From the NCBI RefSeq assembly GCF_029784135.1, contig NC_073746.1, forward strand, positions 304,183,455-304,247,454: DNA of 64,000 nucleotides, given 5' to 3'. The notes beneath the pieces were generated by a model that was given only the letters and a program-made list of their open reading frames with translations, did not search any database and was not told the origin of the DNA. This document shows, one piece after another, positions 37,301-52,300 of the stretch. The stretch is from Toxorhynchites rutilus septentrionalis. Taxonomy: Eukaryota; Arthropoda; Insecta; Diptera; Culicidae. A program made the position numbers and the translations under genes. The first letter of the stretch is position 1. Every line of letters starts with the position of its first letter.

Positions 37301-40300
37301 GCTGTCAACATGAATCAACAGTCATTCGGGCGTTTACGTTGCTCTTTTCTCTACAACGCTTCGTGCTCATTTCATTCTTCACGGTCAAATGGGCTTCACG
37401 GCATATTGAAGTGACTCCCCCTAGACTGAATTGCATACATGCATACATGATACATGAGAGAGAGTAATCATGTATCATGTATGCATGTATTGATGTTTGA
37501 GTTCACGGTGGGTAAACATTGTAGCCGTCCATTAATGGTGTAACTACCTTTTCGCATCAGGAATCTAGTTTTCGTTTCACTTTATATGAACGTTACTAAC
37601 ATTCTGTACGCGAGCAGCGAGGTACATGTCAGGGTGGAATAGTAGTGGTGAATTGAGGCCAGGTTGAATGAAGAGGTAGATTTGTATTCATTCGTCATGT
37701 TAATTAGAATAGACATTCACTAGAATTGAATTGACTAGAAATGAATTGACGAGCGTTAAGAGCGAGGATGACTGATGAACTAGTCATGTTGACGGCGAAT
37801 GCCGAAGTAGTCGTACTCGAAGTGAAGTGACTGAGAGTAGAATCGATTTTCATGTTTCGGCTTCTAAAATGTTGGATCCTGGCTATGGTATCATCTTTGA
37901 TCCTTTTTATGATATATATTCAAAGTCAAAACTGACACTATTAGAGAATTAAATTAAATGGAAATGATAATTATTGGAAGACATGTTCAGTTCGATTGAA
38001 GAACAGGTGGTAACAACAAATAGAGTAAGATCGTTACGATAGGTGCATGTTCCAGAAAAAAGGTCGGGGTTAAATTGTAACAAAAATTTTATTTTTGGGA
38101 GCAGCGTTTTTTGTGAGTTTGAGTTCGGAAAACTAACATGTCGATTGGAGCCTTAGCATAATTCTAGACAAAAAAAACACGAAAATAGATCCTATAAAAA
38201 AAGATACAGAAAGCAACAAGAATGATACAACCTGGAGCTTACATACCATTTTATTATTTAAATAAAGCGTTGAACCTTGTTTATCTACCAAGAGAATAAC
38301 AAACTGAAACAACAAGTCTGCATGTGTCGAAAAAATATCACTAGTGCACCTAAAAAGATGGTTTTCTTTTTACATCATCAGTTGATTTGCTTTTGCATGT
38401 TGCATCCAAATAGAAAACAATATTCAGTTTTCCTGTATCGAAATTACTCTATAGGATATGCATGACATTGATGGCATTTCGTAACAATGAATTTCTGATA
38501 AATTCATTTTTATGTTTAGGATAAAAACTAACAACTATTGCAACAATGGTAGCATGATTATTCAATATAAAGCATAGAGTTTCCGACGATAGTTGCCGTT
38601 GAATGTAGCCAAAAGATGACCGATATTTGCATTTAACATATGAGATATTGAGTCGATTGTATACACCAATAGAACTAGACAAACTGAATCCTTTTTACTC
38701 ACCTCGTTTCTGTTCGTAACCTCTGGTGCCTCGACCACAAATTTATACCACACAATCCAGAAGATGCAGCTTAACGCCAGTGAGATGAACAAGTTTATGT
38801 GAATGCGAATCCGAGTGCATTTTAAAGTTCTGTGTAAGAGAAAAAACGAGATGAAAATGCTTCATTCTGTCGGGAACAAACGTTCTTGGCTAACAGAGTG
38901 AAAATAACAATTTTGTTGACGTTTTCGATTCCACGATTAATTAATTTTCTCATCAAACATGTGAACCAATTACTCGCTGGCTTGCGAATGTGATATAGCA
39001 CATATAACGAGAGAATATGTTTATACTCGTAACATCGAGTGTGTCACAGGATACGAAAAGGAATATTCGATTGGAAAATATGACACATCTGTTAGATCGC
39101 ATGTAACCATTGTGAGAGTGTGTGCTGCCCTTCGAACCAGTCCAATCGTTTTAGTTTTTACAATATTTTTTCCTAAAATTCCTCGTACTGACGATTGACA
39201 AACGCTCTACATGCGCTCATACCTTCCGTCTAATTGCACAACTGACATGTAAAAATGTAAAGACGGCCCATATACATAGTTCAGCATCAACAGCATCGAC
39301 AAACGATGTTCCATTGTCCCATTGGTGGATTTCGATGTAATACCGTACGAACAGATAGCATATTTTATTCGTAAGGTAACTCTCGTATACATAAACAATA
39401 GATATACACCATTATCTTTCGGCAATATAGCGAGAAACACACAAAACGATGGAAACCATTCGAACACAATTCCCTGCCAGGCTTCGAAATTGACAACATA
39501 ACGGTGGAAGCAAATGCATAAACGAGGCTGCGGATCCCACGTGGCACCTTGTGCACTGTGCTAGCGGGGATGAGAAAATATAAAAGTCTAAATTATTGAT
39601 TGTCATCGCAATTTAACCGTCATAAAGGAGCGACTCCTGATCCTGGCATTCATGGGCAGGGGTTACGTTGGCAAAACCCGTGCGCAGGTTGCGAATTGGT
39701 TCAGAGCAGAGTCTGATAAATCATACATTGCATAAGGAATCAGAATGTTATTCCAATGAATTTTTTCTATCTCTGTATAATTTATTGCGAGAGTTTTTCC
39801 ATTTCTTTTTTATTAGGTGACACTACGTTCCCCAGTGGAGCATCGTCTCCTAAACAATGTATAACAACTCTGATTGTAATGAGATGGTGCCATCTTAATA
39901 ATTTATTAGCATAACTATGAATAATTTGATCATGCAAAATGCAAAATCATATCACATCAACCAGTTACCGTCAGTACATTCAACGAGAGATGGACGAACA
40001 TTTTAACGGGGTATTCTAGTGTAGAGACTAGATAACTAGACTCATAACTAGGATAGTTACAAGCTGATGAAATGAGGAGATCCAAAAAAAAGTTGTACCA
40101 TGGCGTACACGATTCCAGCCCTTCTGGTTATCTGAAACAAATGAAATCGAACAGATACTAAATCAGTAGAGTAATGTGCAGCAAAGGTGCGCACCTAACT
40201 GTTATCGTCCATTAACTCTTGAAATAAAAACAAATAAAATTCCTTGTTCTTACCAAATTGTAGCTATATATATTACCTTCGAAACGTAGTACAAGTATTT

Positions 40301-43300
40301 CTCGAGTTGTTTTTGTAATTGGACAAATACCTACAATTTTAATACAAAAATACAAATGCGCACCTTTGCCTCATAGTGGGGGCAAAGGTACGCACTTATT
40401 GAATTGAACTTCTGAGATAACGCATACCAAAAATAAATGATTTATCATCAGAAGCGGGAGAAGCATCATTACTAAAGAGGTAGGCACCGTCCAGTAGGCA
40501 GGAGGGGGTGTTCTATGGCTCTTTATGGGTGGAGAAGAGTGGGTGTTATGGTCGAATATACCACGTGGAAATTTTTGAAAATGAGAAGACTGACAATATA
40601 AGTCATCCGAAAATGTCCAACATTTGAAACAGAATTCGTTTTTATTAACAAACTTGCTGACCCGGCGAACTTCGTCCCTTCCATAATTGATATATTGATA
40701 TAAATCATTTCGAAAACTCAAGTTCCCACAGAAATTATTTTTATGTACGTAATCTATACTCGTGGTATATAATTTCTTTTTTGACATATAAACCTGATGC
40801 AGACTAAGACGCATCAGTCCTGATACTGACTGTTTAAATCAGTTTCTCCGTTCTTGAGTTAAATCGTGAGGTACGGACACCGAATCATTTTTATTTATAT
40901 AGATCAAGTTTATAAATACATAGTTAACGTCACTTGATTTATTTGAAACTTATTGTTGAAAAAAACAATATTTATTTGAAGTTTATTTCGAAAACATAAA
41001 CATAAACGAAACATAACAGTTATTGAATTGAATGCATGGTGAAAACAAAAACAATTTTCATTTGAAATTCATTTTGAATTATTTTAAAGTAATTGTTTAT
41101 TTTTATTCCTCGTCTTGGATTTCGGTACTGAGGATTCCGACGCATTGCCTTGGAGCGCTGATGCTTCGTTGTGCTGTTGTGGGGTTCGAAGAGACAGACG
41201 ATGGTTCCTAATGAAGCTAGAATCCCAATCTCTTCCTGCCAGTTTTGCAACTTGGTTGAATTCGTGCTGGAGGTTGTTGGCTTCCGTAAAATCAAACGCC
41301 AGACGCCGTAAATCTTTGTGAGTCATACCATAGAAAGCTTTGCCCAGTGCCCTGCAGTGGTCCGCCAGATTTTTAGACTGCTCACTCGTAAATACCTATC
41401 TGAACCGCCCTAGGTGCTCGCTGACAAATCCCAACAGAAGTAGAAATGTCAATAAAAGAAGATTCAAATCGTAAATCACTATCTGATATGAGACTCTTCC
41501 TCAGAGCTAATTCAGATATACCGAGGTCTACCGCAATCTGACGCTTCGAGGCTTCCTCCCGAAGTCTCTGTGCATTTCTTCAAATCAGCTGTCTTCATGT
41601 GGGTCCCGTTAAAAATTTTGTTGAAAACATTTTATAATTTTTTTCAGAGCAAAACGCAAGTGCGAACTTTTACCCCACAGCCACTGCGCACCTTTGCCCC
41701 ACAATCAATTTTTGAACAAATCAAATTTTTAAAAACTTTTTTACAAAAACGAATACGCACTGTCATCTACTATAGAATGAAGATTTCCTTAACAGTGCAG
41801 TTTCGAACTTTCCAGTTATTTTAGGTAAGTAAATCGTCATCTCCAAAACTGAAAAAAATTTATCGAAACATCGCAAAACTCTCTTTACCTCATAACTTTT
41901 AGCCACTTTCATGAAATGTATCGTGTTAATATGTGTGCGCTGCTGGTGTAATAATGTATCAAACGAATACACTGTTGTAGATTTTTTATGCTCGTTTGCT
42001 TCAAAAATGCCATTACGCACTTTTGCCCTGTGCGAACCTTTGCCCCGCGCTAAAGATGCCGCTATCGCATGAGCCTCGGACAAGCCAAAAACATATTTTT
42101 TGACAAAGTGGCATCCGTTTGAAAAACAAAAAGAGGTTTAAAACGTTTTTTATTACGTTTATCGATTTTTTAAAAATAGTAAAATTTCCCATATATATCA
42201 TTTTTCAGAGGTTCATGCGATAGAGAGATGCCTGCAAATTGTATCCATATATATTCGTCATGAATCGGTTCAGTAGAACTTGAGATATCGTGTACGCCAG
42301 TTTGAAAAAACTAGCTTCGAGAACAACGCCTTTGAAGTTCATTGTTATGTTATGTTAATAATAGGATTTTCGATAAGTCCTTTCTAGAGTATATTTTTGA
42401 ATGCCTAAACTACAGAAATATGCAGGAAAATAATTTTGATTTTTTTTTTAATTTCTAGACTAGAATACTGCCTCAAGTGATTTTCGACAGCTCTTATGCA
42501 GCCCAACGTTTTCCAGAAAACTCTGTAGAGAACAATTGGTAATCAGACGGAGCAAAGTCCGAGCTATACGGTGGATGCATCAAAACTTCCCAACCAAACT
42601 CTTCAATTTTAGTGCGTCATCAAATAAGTGTGTGGTCTCGCGTTGTCCTGATAGAAAACAACACCTTTTCTGTGTGATCAATTCTAGTCGTTATCTCTCA
42701 ATCGCTTTGTTCAATCTGTCTAGTTGTGAACAGTGCAGCTCTGAATTAATCGTTAGGTGTTAACTAACTTGTGTTAACACTTCATAATGGACGACTCCCT
42801 TTCAATCACTCCACAGCATCACTTTATTTAGCGTTAAACTAGGCTTCGAAGTTGTTTGTGGTAGTTCACCGCGTTTACCCCATGACCATTAAAAAAAAAG
42901 ATATTTCTGTATTTTACCCATTCATGATTTACTTCAGAAATGGGTTTTATTCGTTGCGTTAGTTCAGTGGTTCCATCGCGTTTCTTTGCGTAGCCGGCCT
43001 TTTCAAATAATGCCAAACTATCGCATTGTTGATTATTACGGAAGTGGCTGGCCGACCAGAGCGAGGTCGATCATTGACATAAAAACATCCAGAATGAATT
43101 CGAACAAACCACACCTGCGTCCTAAGTTTCATACAGCACCCGTGCCGTAAACTTAACTTTTCCTTTCTGCATTTAACAATTTGCCTTTTTATAGTCAATA
43201 TAGTATCAATATTGGCACGATTGGCGAATTTCCAAAGTGGATCCGCTTTCTATACATCTCAGTATCTTTTCCCAGACCAACATCAATAAACATACGATTA

Positions 43301-46300
43301 TTACTCAAGCAAGTGGCTACTAAGACCAACATAATTGCTTCAGTGGGCACTTTCAACCAACGCACAATCAACGTTAAGAGTTCCCGCAGTCTGTAAATAG
43401 GATTATCGTCTCCTTTTTTTAACGTGGAAAGCACACTCGTTGAAAGAGTCACTGTTAACTACATTATCCATTATTATTAAATGGCGTTCACTTTAGCTCT
43501 TTGATGAATCTCCGCATGGGAGCTGCTGTTACTACATGGGCTGAGAAGTCCCGGGATTTTTAATGAAAGCAATCGTTTTTTGGACAAAGCTATATTTATC
43601 CTCAACATAGTTTCCTTCGAGGGCAATACATTTGGTATAGCCAGTAATCGATCCATTGTTACAAAACGTTGAAAGAAGTCCACTCGAACACGCTTCAACA
43701 ACGCCAAACTGACTGAATCATCAACGCGCCGCTGTTTTTGGTCGACGGTCAGCAAACGCGGCACCTATCGCGCGTATAGCTTTTTCATGTCCAAAATGTA
43801 TCCCACTCGTTCTTTTGAAATGCCTACGGCTAACTCGCGTAGCTTAATTTTACAATCGTTCAAATCGAGTCAATGCACTTGTTTTACGATTGTCACAAGT
43901 AGCCTAGGCCTTACAGAAAGAATCGTAATTTCTAATATAAATAAATATATTCGTTTTTCTAAATTTATTCTGCGGTCAATCGAATTCCACGTTGGATATT
44001 GTTTCTGAACTCTTCTAGAGCTGCTGGCTTGTTGACATACACCAGTGATTTGACATAGCCCCATATAAAAAAAAAAATCAATTTCGTCAAATCGTATGAA
44101 CGAGACGGACAATCAACAGGTCCATTTTTCGAAATAACAAGTTATTTTCCAATAAATCCATTGTAGTTGTTGTTGATGTTAAGATCCTCCAATTCTGGCC
44201 AAATATAGTTTCCCAACCTGTCGCGATAGCGCTCTCCATTAACGGTAACATGACGATTCTCATCGAATAGCGCATATTTTCCTTGTTGATGAAGCCATTA
44301 AGCCAGAAACGAGCCTCATCGCTGAAGATGATTTTGTCATTTCGCCAGAGCCCAATCGGAAAAGTTTCGGTCAAGTGGCTTCAGTTCTTGAATCAATTTG
44401 ATCTCGTAAGAATGGAGCCTAAAATCTTTTCGCAAAATACGTCACAATGAAATTTGGGAGATGCCCCATTCTTGAGAACACCGTGCAATTGATTGATTTG
44501 GGTTATTTCGAATGAATTCACATTGCGACTGCGATATTTTCGTTGCTTCGTGGAGGGCGGCTTCTCGACTTCTGCCGGCTGGGACGATTATTGTGGCCAA
44601 AAACTGGCGGGAGCGCTCTTAAAGTTGCAACCACCGACTCCCAATTTCGGTAGTATTTTTTTATCATTAGGCGTTACTCATTCCTGTACTTCATTTTTGT
44701 ATGGAGATTCCTGAAAAAGTAATATTTTACTCATAACATTTTTGTGTGTAAATTCTCGCGTTTGACATGTTCTTGATATGTTTCCAAACATGATAATATA
44801 TGTATAAAAATGTTACGAGTTAAACATTAATTGTAATTTAAAATAAAACATGAAAAAGATGTTGCTGAAAATACTCTTTCCCTGTAAAAGTGCCCATCTT
44901 TCGATGTATGGGTGACTGGTTGCAAATTTTATGGGCTATTCATATCTACTTTTCCAGAATTGAAAAAAAATATGTTCGAGAAATATGAATTTTAATATTT
45001 CTAATATTTTTTTTCACTGAAACTAAAAAAAAAATTCGATATTTTTTAATGGAAACTTCAAAAATTTCGTACATTTCATTCTTTAACCAATTATTTGTAG
45101 GTCTTATAGTCTAGATAGTAGGTTCCTTAGATAGAAAGTCAATGTCTTGGATCAAAGTTCATATTTCATATTATAAGATCCAAAACTTTGGCGAATACGC
45201 TATATCACCATATTAACTTTAAACAAAATTAGGATTAGTTGCGCTTTTTTCGAAGAAAACATGAAAAAGTTGTTGTTATAAAAACTTTTTCCCTGTAAAG
45301 CCCCGTGTGCCCTTCTTCCGATGTATGAGTGACTTGTTTGAAATTATAAGGGCTATTCAGATAATTTTTTTGTGAATTTAAAAAAAAACACATTTTAAAA
45401 AAAGTGAATTTCAAATTTCAAAATATTTTTTTCTTCAGTGTAATTTTTCTCTAAAATTGTTTTTGGTATTTTTTTATGAAAATTTAAACAATTTATAACA
45501 TTTTTTATATTGATCAGAATTTTGTAGATACAGTCAAAGCTCTCTATAGCGACAATCTTTATAGCGACAAATCTCTCCATCTTCGACATATCCAAAGGTC
45601 CCTTCAAAATCACATAGAAATTCTTTTCTTTATAGCGACATTTCTGTATAACGACCATTCCCTGTAACGACACATTACCGCTCATACATATCATTCTCTA
45701 TTGTGACAATTTTCAAGGTCACGCCATTCACAGTGCAATAATAATGACCTTGATTGAACTTAGCATATGACTATGAACGAAAATAGTCTATATTATGTTT
45801 TGTGAACGATTAAATGTTCGCGCGCAACTAATATTAATTTTCGTATTACATTACAAAAACAGAGAAATTTAAATTTGAAACAACTTTTTACGCTCAGATC
45901 TCAAGCGAGACGGACGCTTATCAGCTAACTCTCTTCTGATTAATAAACAATACATTCATTGTGCGATATAATTCAACACGCGACTTCTTCCGGATAACAT
46001 AACCTCATCTGTAGTTGAAAGGAAACATTTTGGAAATGGATAGGGCAATCGTCCGCCAAAACACGGTGAAGTTACATTTTGGCTCCAAAAGTTTTAATCC
46101 GTCGAACCAGGAAATGTTTAGCTTCTTCCGTAAGCAAGGATGGGACAGTGAAATGCTATCTGCGATGTACAGAGAGGACTACAGCATTATGGTGAAGTTT
46201 CAGTCAGAGCGGATCACGAAACGTGTTCTGATGGAACTAGGACCAGTCGTCACGTTCGAGTACGAGAATGGAACAACGCTTCAAGTTGCTGTTTCGGCGG

Positions 46301-49300
46301 CGGGCGGAACGTTCAAGTACATCCGGGTTTTCGGATTGCCACCAGAAGTGGAGGATAAACACATCGCGGCTGTCTTTGAAAAATACGGAACCATTCAGCA
46401 GATGATTAGAGAACGCTTCCATGCGAATAGCGGATTTCCAATATGGACTGGAGTACGCGGTATCCATTTGGAAGTAAAGGAAGAAATACCTGCGCAGGTG
46501 TTCATTCAGCACATCAAGGCAAGGGTGTACTACGACGGATTGCAGAACAAATGCTTCTCTTGCGGCTCGACAGAACATCTGAAAGTAGATTGTCCGAAAC
46601 GTCCTTCGGTAAACGATCGCTTGGGATCAAATGCGAACAACAAGGGATCGAATGGCAATGACAGCATCAGCGGAAATGGCAGCGGCGGCGGAAGTAGTTC
46701 GTGCCTCGTCAATGACGTGGCAAACCGTCAGTCTATAATCCGACCGGAAGAGTTCCCGAATCTTCCTGGCCAAAGCAATGGCGACATGGAAGTCGATAAT
46801 ATTCAGAAAAACGAGGAAAATGGAGCGGGGTGGCAGGTGATCAAATCAAAGGAGCAGTTGAAACGGACAAGAAATCAAACTGGGCAAACAGTCGACCCAG
46901 CTGGTTCAGGACAAACGGGAGCGAAGAAAATCTTCGCTATTCCAAGAGAACCCATTCTGGCACAAATTCAGCAAAGGCGATCCCGTTCAGCAACTCCCCG
47001 GAAAACCGCGACAACATGCAGTGATCAGCAGACTTCCCCTACATCGATAGCCAAGGATGAGTGAACACGTGGTGACAAATGAGGTTGAAGCTGATGTCGA
47101 ATTATAAGAATGGTCTTAACACGAAGCCGAACATTGTCAATGAACTGGAACCGAAGCCGAACAAAATAGATCAGATCTTGAAAATGAATGAACCAGCACC
47201 GTAACCGAGCAAAGCAGGAGAGCGCGAGCAGATGATGAATTAGATGTAGGCATTAGTAACCAGGTACGTTATATATTCCGATAATTTGACACTGGCTTGG
47301 AGTAAAACTTTTGACCAGTGGATCGTGCAGTGATAATCTGTTAAGAATAATGAGAGGCTCCGCTGCATTGTTGGAAAAAAATGAACTACGTCCTTAAAAT
47401 AGCTACAATTAACTTGAATAGCACTACGACGACAATTAACCAGAACTTATTGAGAGATTTCATATGGAATCATGATATCGATCTAGTGTTTGTTCAAGAG
47501 CTTTGTTATGAAAATCTTTCCTTTATTCCGTCTCATCACTCTATTGTAAATATGAATGAGCTGGGTATGGGTACCGGTATTCTATTGAGGAAATTGTTTG
47601 AGTTTAAGAATGTGGTGCTTGATCCGAATGGTCGAATATCTTCTATTGTCGTGAACAATATCAATTATGTGAATGTATACGCCTTTTCGGGAACAAACAA
47701 AAAGAAAGAGAGAGACGATTTGTTCTTAAATAATTTAACGGTTCATTTGAGTAAATCAGAGATTGAATATTCAGTACTTGGAGGTGATTTCAATTGCATA
47801 TTGAACTCGTTCGACTGCACGGGATTAGTAAAAAATTTCTCTACTGGCCTGAAAAGGCTAGTTGATTCATTTCACTGGAAGGACGTTTTGCTTGAACTAA
47901 AAAAGAATGAGTTCTCGTTCTTCCGATCAGGTGTCGCGTCGCGACTGGACCGTTTTTATGGGCCCTCTAATTTTGTAAAAATGGTGATGAATGCAGAAAC
48001 GATTCCAGTTCCTTTTTCAGATCACTGTGCGATCGTTTTGAAGGTGAAAATTAATCCGGAGTCTTTCTCACGGAGAGGAAGGGGGTATTGGAAAATAAAC
48101 TCTACTATTTTAGAGAATGATTCAATAGCTGACAAATTTGCATCTACTTATTCAAATGTACGTAGTAGACTTTTATACACAACAGACAAAAATGCGTGGT
48201 GGAACTTAGTTATGAAAAGTAAATGTAAACAATTTTACAAAAGCGAAAGTTGGTCGAATAACCAAAGAATTTCAAATTCCAAAATCTATTTTCATGAGAT
48301 TTTGAGAAATTTATATAGAAGAAGATGCTCCGGAGAAGATGTAAATAGTGATATCAGCTTAGTAAAATCGCGTCTAATTGAAATAGAGAACGACAGGTTG
48401 AAACATCACTGCCGCAAATTTGACAATTTTTCGCTTATGCAAGGAGAATTATCAAATGTTTTCCAAGTATCTGCTCAACTACAAAGAAATAGTCAGAGCA
48501 ATAATTTAAAACTAAAGGAAGGCAACGTGATAACTGGTGATCCCACTCGGCTTAAAATAATAATTCATGATTATTTTGAATAGTTTCAACAAGTTTCGGA
48601 CAATAATCCCTCAAATCATTCAACAGACTATCCGTTGAATCACATTACACGGCAATTGAATGACGAGCAGCAAAGAAGTTTGATAAAACCCATAACTGTG
48701 TATGAGATGCGAGATGTTTTGAAAATGTGTACGACAAAAAAATCTCCTGGGCCAGATGGTCTCAATTATGAATTTTATTTAAAACATTTTGATTTAGTAA
48801 AAGAAGATTTGATGAATATATTTAATTCTTATTTATCTGGGACTGTCAAGCCCACAAAAGAATTTACAGCTGGTATAATCACACTTATTCATAAAAACGG
48901 CGATAAACACGATTTAAACCAGTACAGGCCGATTACTGAATTGTGACTACAAATGGTTCACAAAAATCATTGCTACCAGAATTCAAACCTTCATAGAAGA
49001 TTTGTTGGGTTGTGAACAATCAGCTTGCAAAGTTAACCGATCCTGCTCGGACAATTTGAAAAATATCAGACGGATCATTCTACGGGCAAACGATACTTTA
49101 CGGTTTAAAGGAGCATTAGTTAGCATTGACTTACAAAAAGCTTTTGATAAGGTTAATCATTTATATTTATGGAAAATCTTAGAAAAATTTAATTTTCCTG
49201 CCAGCTTTATCGCATGTATAAAAAACCTTTATAGCAATGCCTCTTCAGGAGTTCTTTTCAATGGATTTCTTACAGATGAATTAAGCATTCGTTCTTCCGT

Positions 49301-52300
49301 GAGACAGGGATGTCCGTTGAGCATGTTACTCTTCGTTCTGTACATTGAACCTCTACTGAGGAAAATAAGTGATGGCATTGCGGGTGTACTTATTTACGAT
49401 AAGTTCATTAAAACTATCGCATACGCCGACGACATTAATATTTTCATTAAGAATGATCAGGAGTTCGATTTACTAATCCAAATTCTAAACTCCTTTGAAT
49501 CATTTGGAAACATTAAAATGAATTATGAAAAGTCGGTTTATATGAGAATAAATAACGCAAGATTGGGTCCTCAAATGATTCGCGAGGCTCGGAAATTGAA
49601 AATACTAGGAGTTGAATTCACAAGTAGTATTAGCGAAACAATCAATTTAAACTATAATAGAATACTTTCTAACGTAAAATACACTCTACAAATTCATAGT
49701 ACGAGAAGACTCAATTTGATTCAAAAAAGCTGGTTACTAAACGCATTTATTCTTTCAAAGTTCTGGTATACATCGCAATTATTCCCCCCTTTCAAAAAAC
49801 ATATCGATTCTATCAACACGGCAGCATTAAGATTCTTATGGGCTGGTTATATGTTTAAAACTCACCGTGATCAATTATATCTTGACTATAGTGTAGGGGG
49901 AATTAGGTTGGTGGACTCCGAATTAAAAATGAAATCTCTTTTCATCAAGAATGTTTTGTATAATATAAATGATCCAACAGAGCAATATTTACCAGAGGAT
50001 ACAACAATTGCCACGAATATTCAGAGATTGGATAGAAGAGATGCGCATAGTCAAACAAGATAATAAACTAAACAGCACTCTATCAATTTACAGACATTTT
50101 ATAACTGAGAAAAATACTATACCGAAAATAAAAAACGATCATCCTTCAATCCTTTGGGGAATTATTTGGAAAAACATAAGTTACAATTTCATCCCAACAG
50201 AAGACCGTGCGAGAATGTTCAGTCTTTGTAACAATTTAGTTCCGAACAGGGATAAATAGTTGACTTATATTGGACAATTAACAGACAACTCTTGCGAACT
50301 GTGTGCAGGTGAAGACAACAATCTACACAGAATAACTGAATGCCCTCAATCTCGGATTATCTCTAATTGGACGTTGAATGCAGTTGAAAGATTTTGTGGC
50401 TTAAAAATGGAAAGTTTGGAAGATATTTTATCATTCGAGATCGACACAAGGAAAAAGAATGAAAATGCAGCTTTATTCCTATGTATTAGAGCAATGTCAC
50501 ATAATTTGAAATTTTATCCCAGATCAAGCTTATATGTATTCCAAAAGGAGTTAAGAGAAATGAGATGGAATAATAAACAAACGTTTAAAAATATTTTCGG
50601 AATTAACTTGAACATATGCTAGGAGGATAGAGTAATAAAATAGTAAGACAGACAAAGTATAATGATAGTAAGATAATATAGCAATAAGTATAAGTAGTAA
50701 TTTTAATTGTCAATTGTTAATTGTAACTAACATGCTGAAATAAAATGTAATTTAAACAAAAAAAAAAAAAAAAAAAAAAAAAAATCGCTGAAACAGCACG
50801 AGCATGCAGATACGTGCATTCCGCAGAGCCTAGTCCCCCTTTGGCATTCAGAAGCCCGGGGGCAGGTGAAAATTCTGGCTAGGTTCGCCTAGTTAAGAAG
50901 TGAGATAAGTCTGCCAAAAAAATTGGTTCTCAAATGGGGATCAACACTAGGGTAGGAGCCTACCTGTTGGTCTCAAATGTTCCTATCTCACGCCTCCACG
51001 AAGATCATATGACGACATTTTTAGATCGGGCGTGAACTGGAAACACACACCTGGTCTTGGCTCCGAGAACGGGTGTCGAAAGTGGCTAAGTGAGGGGGTG
51101 CGAGCGAGTCAGAGCGAGTCAGAGCGTCTTCCGCTGCACTTGGTTAATGCTGAGAACATGGAGGAGCTGCAACTGAAAGTTTACTGTGCTGCTGTGGCGA
51201 CCGCCAAAAGTTTAGGATACCGTATTAGGCCAAGAGGCGGACTGCTCCAACATCTCCGTGAAAGGCGTGAGCCTCCATGGCGAAGGAGATTGGAGCAACG
51301 GATCCTAAACAAGCGCGCCGCAATTGGAAGACTGATGGCGTACAAAAGAGGCAGCAGATCGGTGAAATTATGTCGCCAAGTTGCTGTGATCGTGCGGCCT
51401 ACTGAACTTCGCCAGCTGGGAGCTCACCAGCTGACGGAAAAACTCGACACACTGGTACAGCAATTGAGCGTCCTTACAAAACGGCTGAAACGTTACTCTG
51501 ACTCTGCAAAGCGCCAGGAACAAAATCGGATGTTCAGAGATAACGAGAAAGCGTTCTACGACCACATTAGCGACGAGAAGCCCGACTACCGCGAAGGTTT
51601 GCCAGATATTAGCGATGTGACGAACTTCTGGGCTGGTATTTGGGAGACCCCAGTACAACATCGCGACGGGCAAATGTGGTTAAGACGGGAGGAGGAGAGT
51701 TGTGGTGAAATTGGAGAGATGCCAGCTATCATCGTCGGAGAGAATGATGTCCGCGAAGCCTCGCGGTACCTGAGGAACTGGGCAGCACCGGGCCCCGATG
51801 GTGTCCAGAACTGTTGGCACAAGAAGCTGACCGTCGCACATCCAAAGATAGCTGAGTGCTTCAACAAGGTGCTACGTGACCCACACAACCTTCCTGAATT
51901 CGCCACCCGTGGCGTCACCTTCCTCCTCCCGAAAGACAGCAACACATTGAACCCATCAAAGTACAGACCGATAACGTGCCTATCGAGTCTGTACAAAATA
52001 CTGAGCAGCATAATTACCGCCAAAGTTTCTGCTCACTGCGAACAGCATCACATCATCGCAGAAGAGCAGAAAGGATGCAGGAAAAATACGCATGGCTGCA
52101 AAGACCAGGCCATCATCGACGCAGCCATAGTCGGCCAGGCGGTATATAACCAGCGGAACCTAAGTATGGCCTACATCGATTACAGGAAGGCTTATGACTC
52201 CATACCTCACTCGTTTCTCGTCCGGGTATTGGAGCTCTACAAAATTGATCCCGTCGTCGTTAGGTTCCTGCAGCATGCGATGAGGCAGTGGAGCACGTCT

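Larger units (their letters stand above)
40178..42050 (-). mobile_element. Pogo-like element remnant with GCAAAGGTGCGCAC motif clusters
   Basis: Variants of GGGGCAAAGGTGCGCAC occur near both ends: 40189-40203 and 40357-40396 on the left, 41658-41702 and 42014-42045 on the right, mostly inverted. A pogo-type DNA-binding domain lies between them. The mirrored motif clusters suggest subterminal transposase sites, but exact ends and the target duplication were not resolved. Confidence 0.45.
45890..50784 (+). mobile_element. L1/Tx1-type LINE, nearly full length, with poly(A) tail
   Basis: Has a 5' leader, ORF1 (46036-47064), a 317-bp spacer, ORF2 (47381-50622, broken), a 3' UTR with AATAAAATG near 50739 and a poly(A) run at 50758-50784. 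The 5' limit is approximate and no target duplication could be assigned, because the R4-like element follows the tail directly. Confidence 0.8.
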
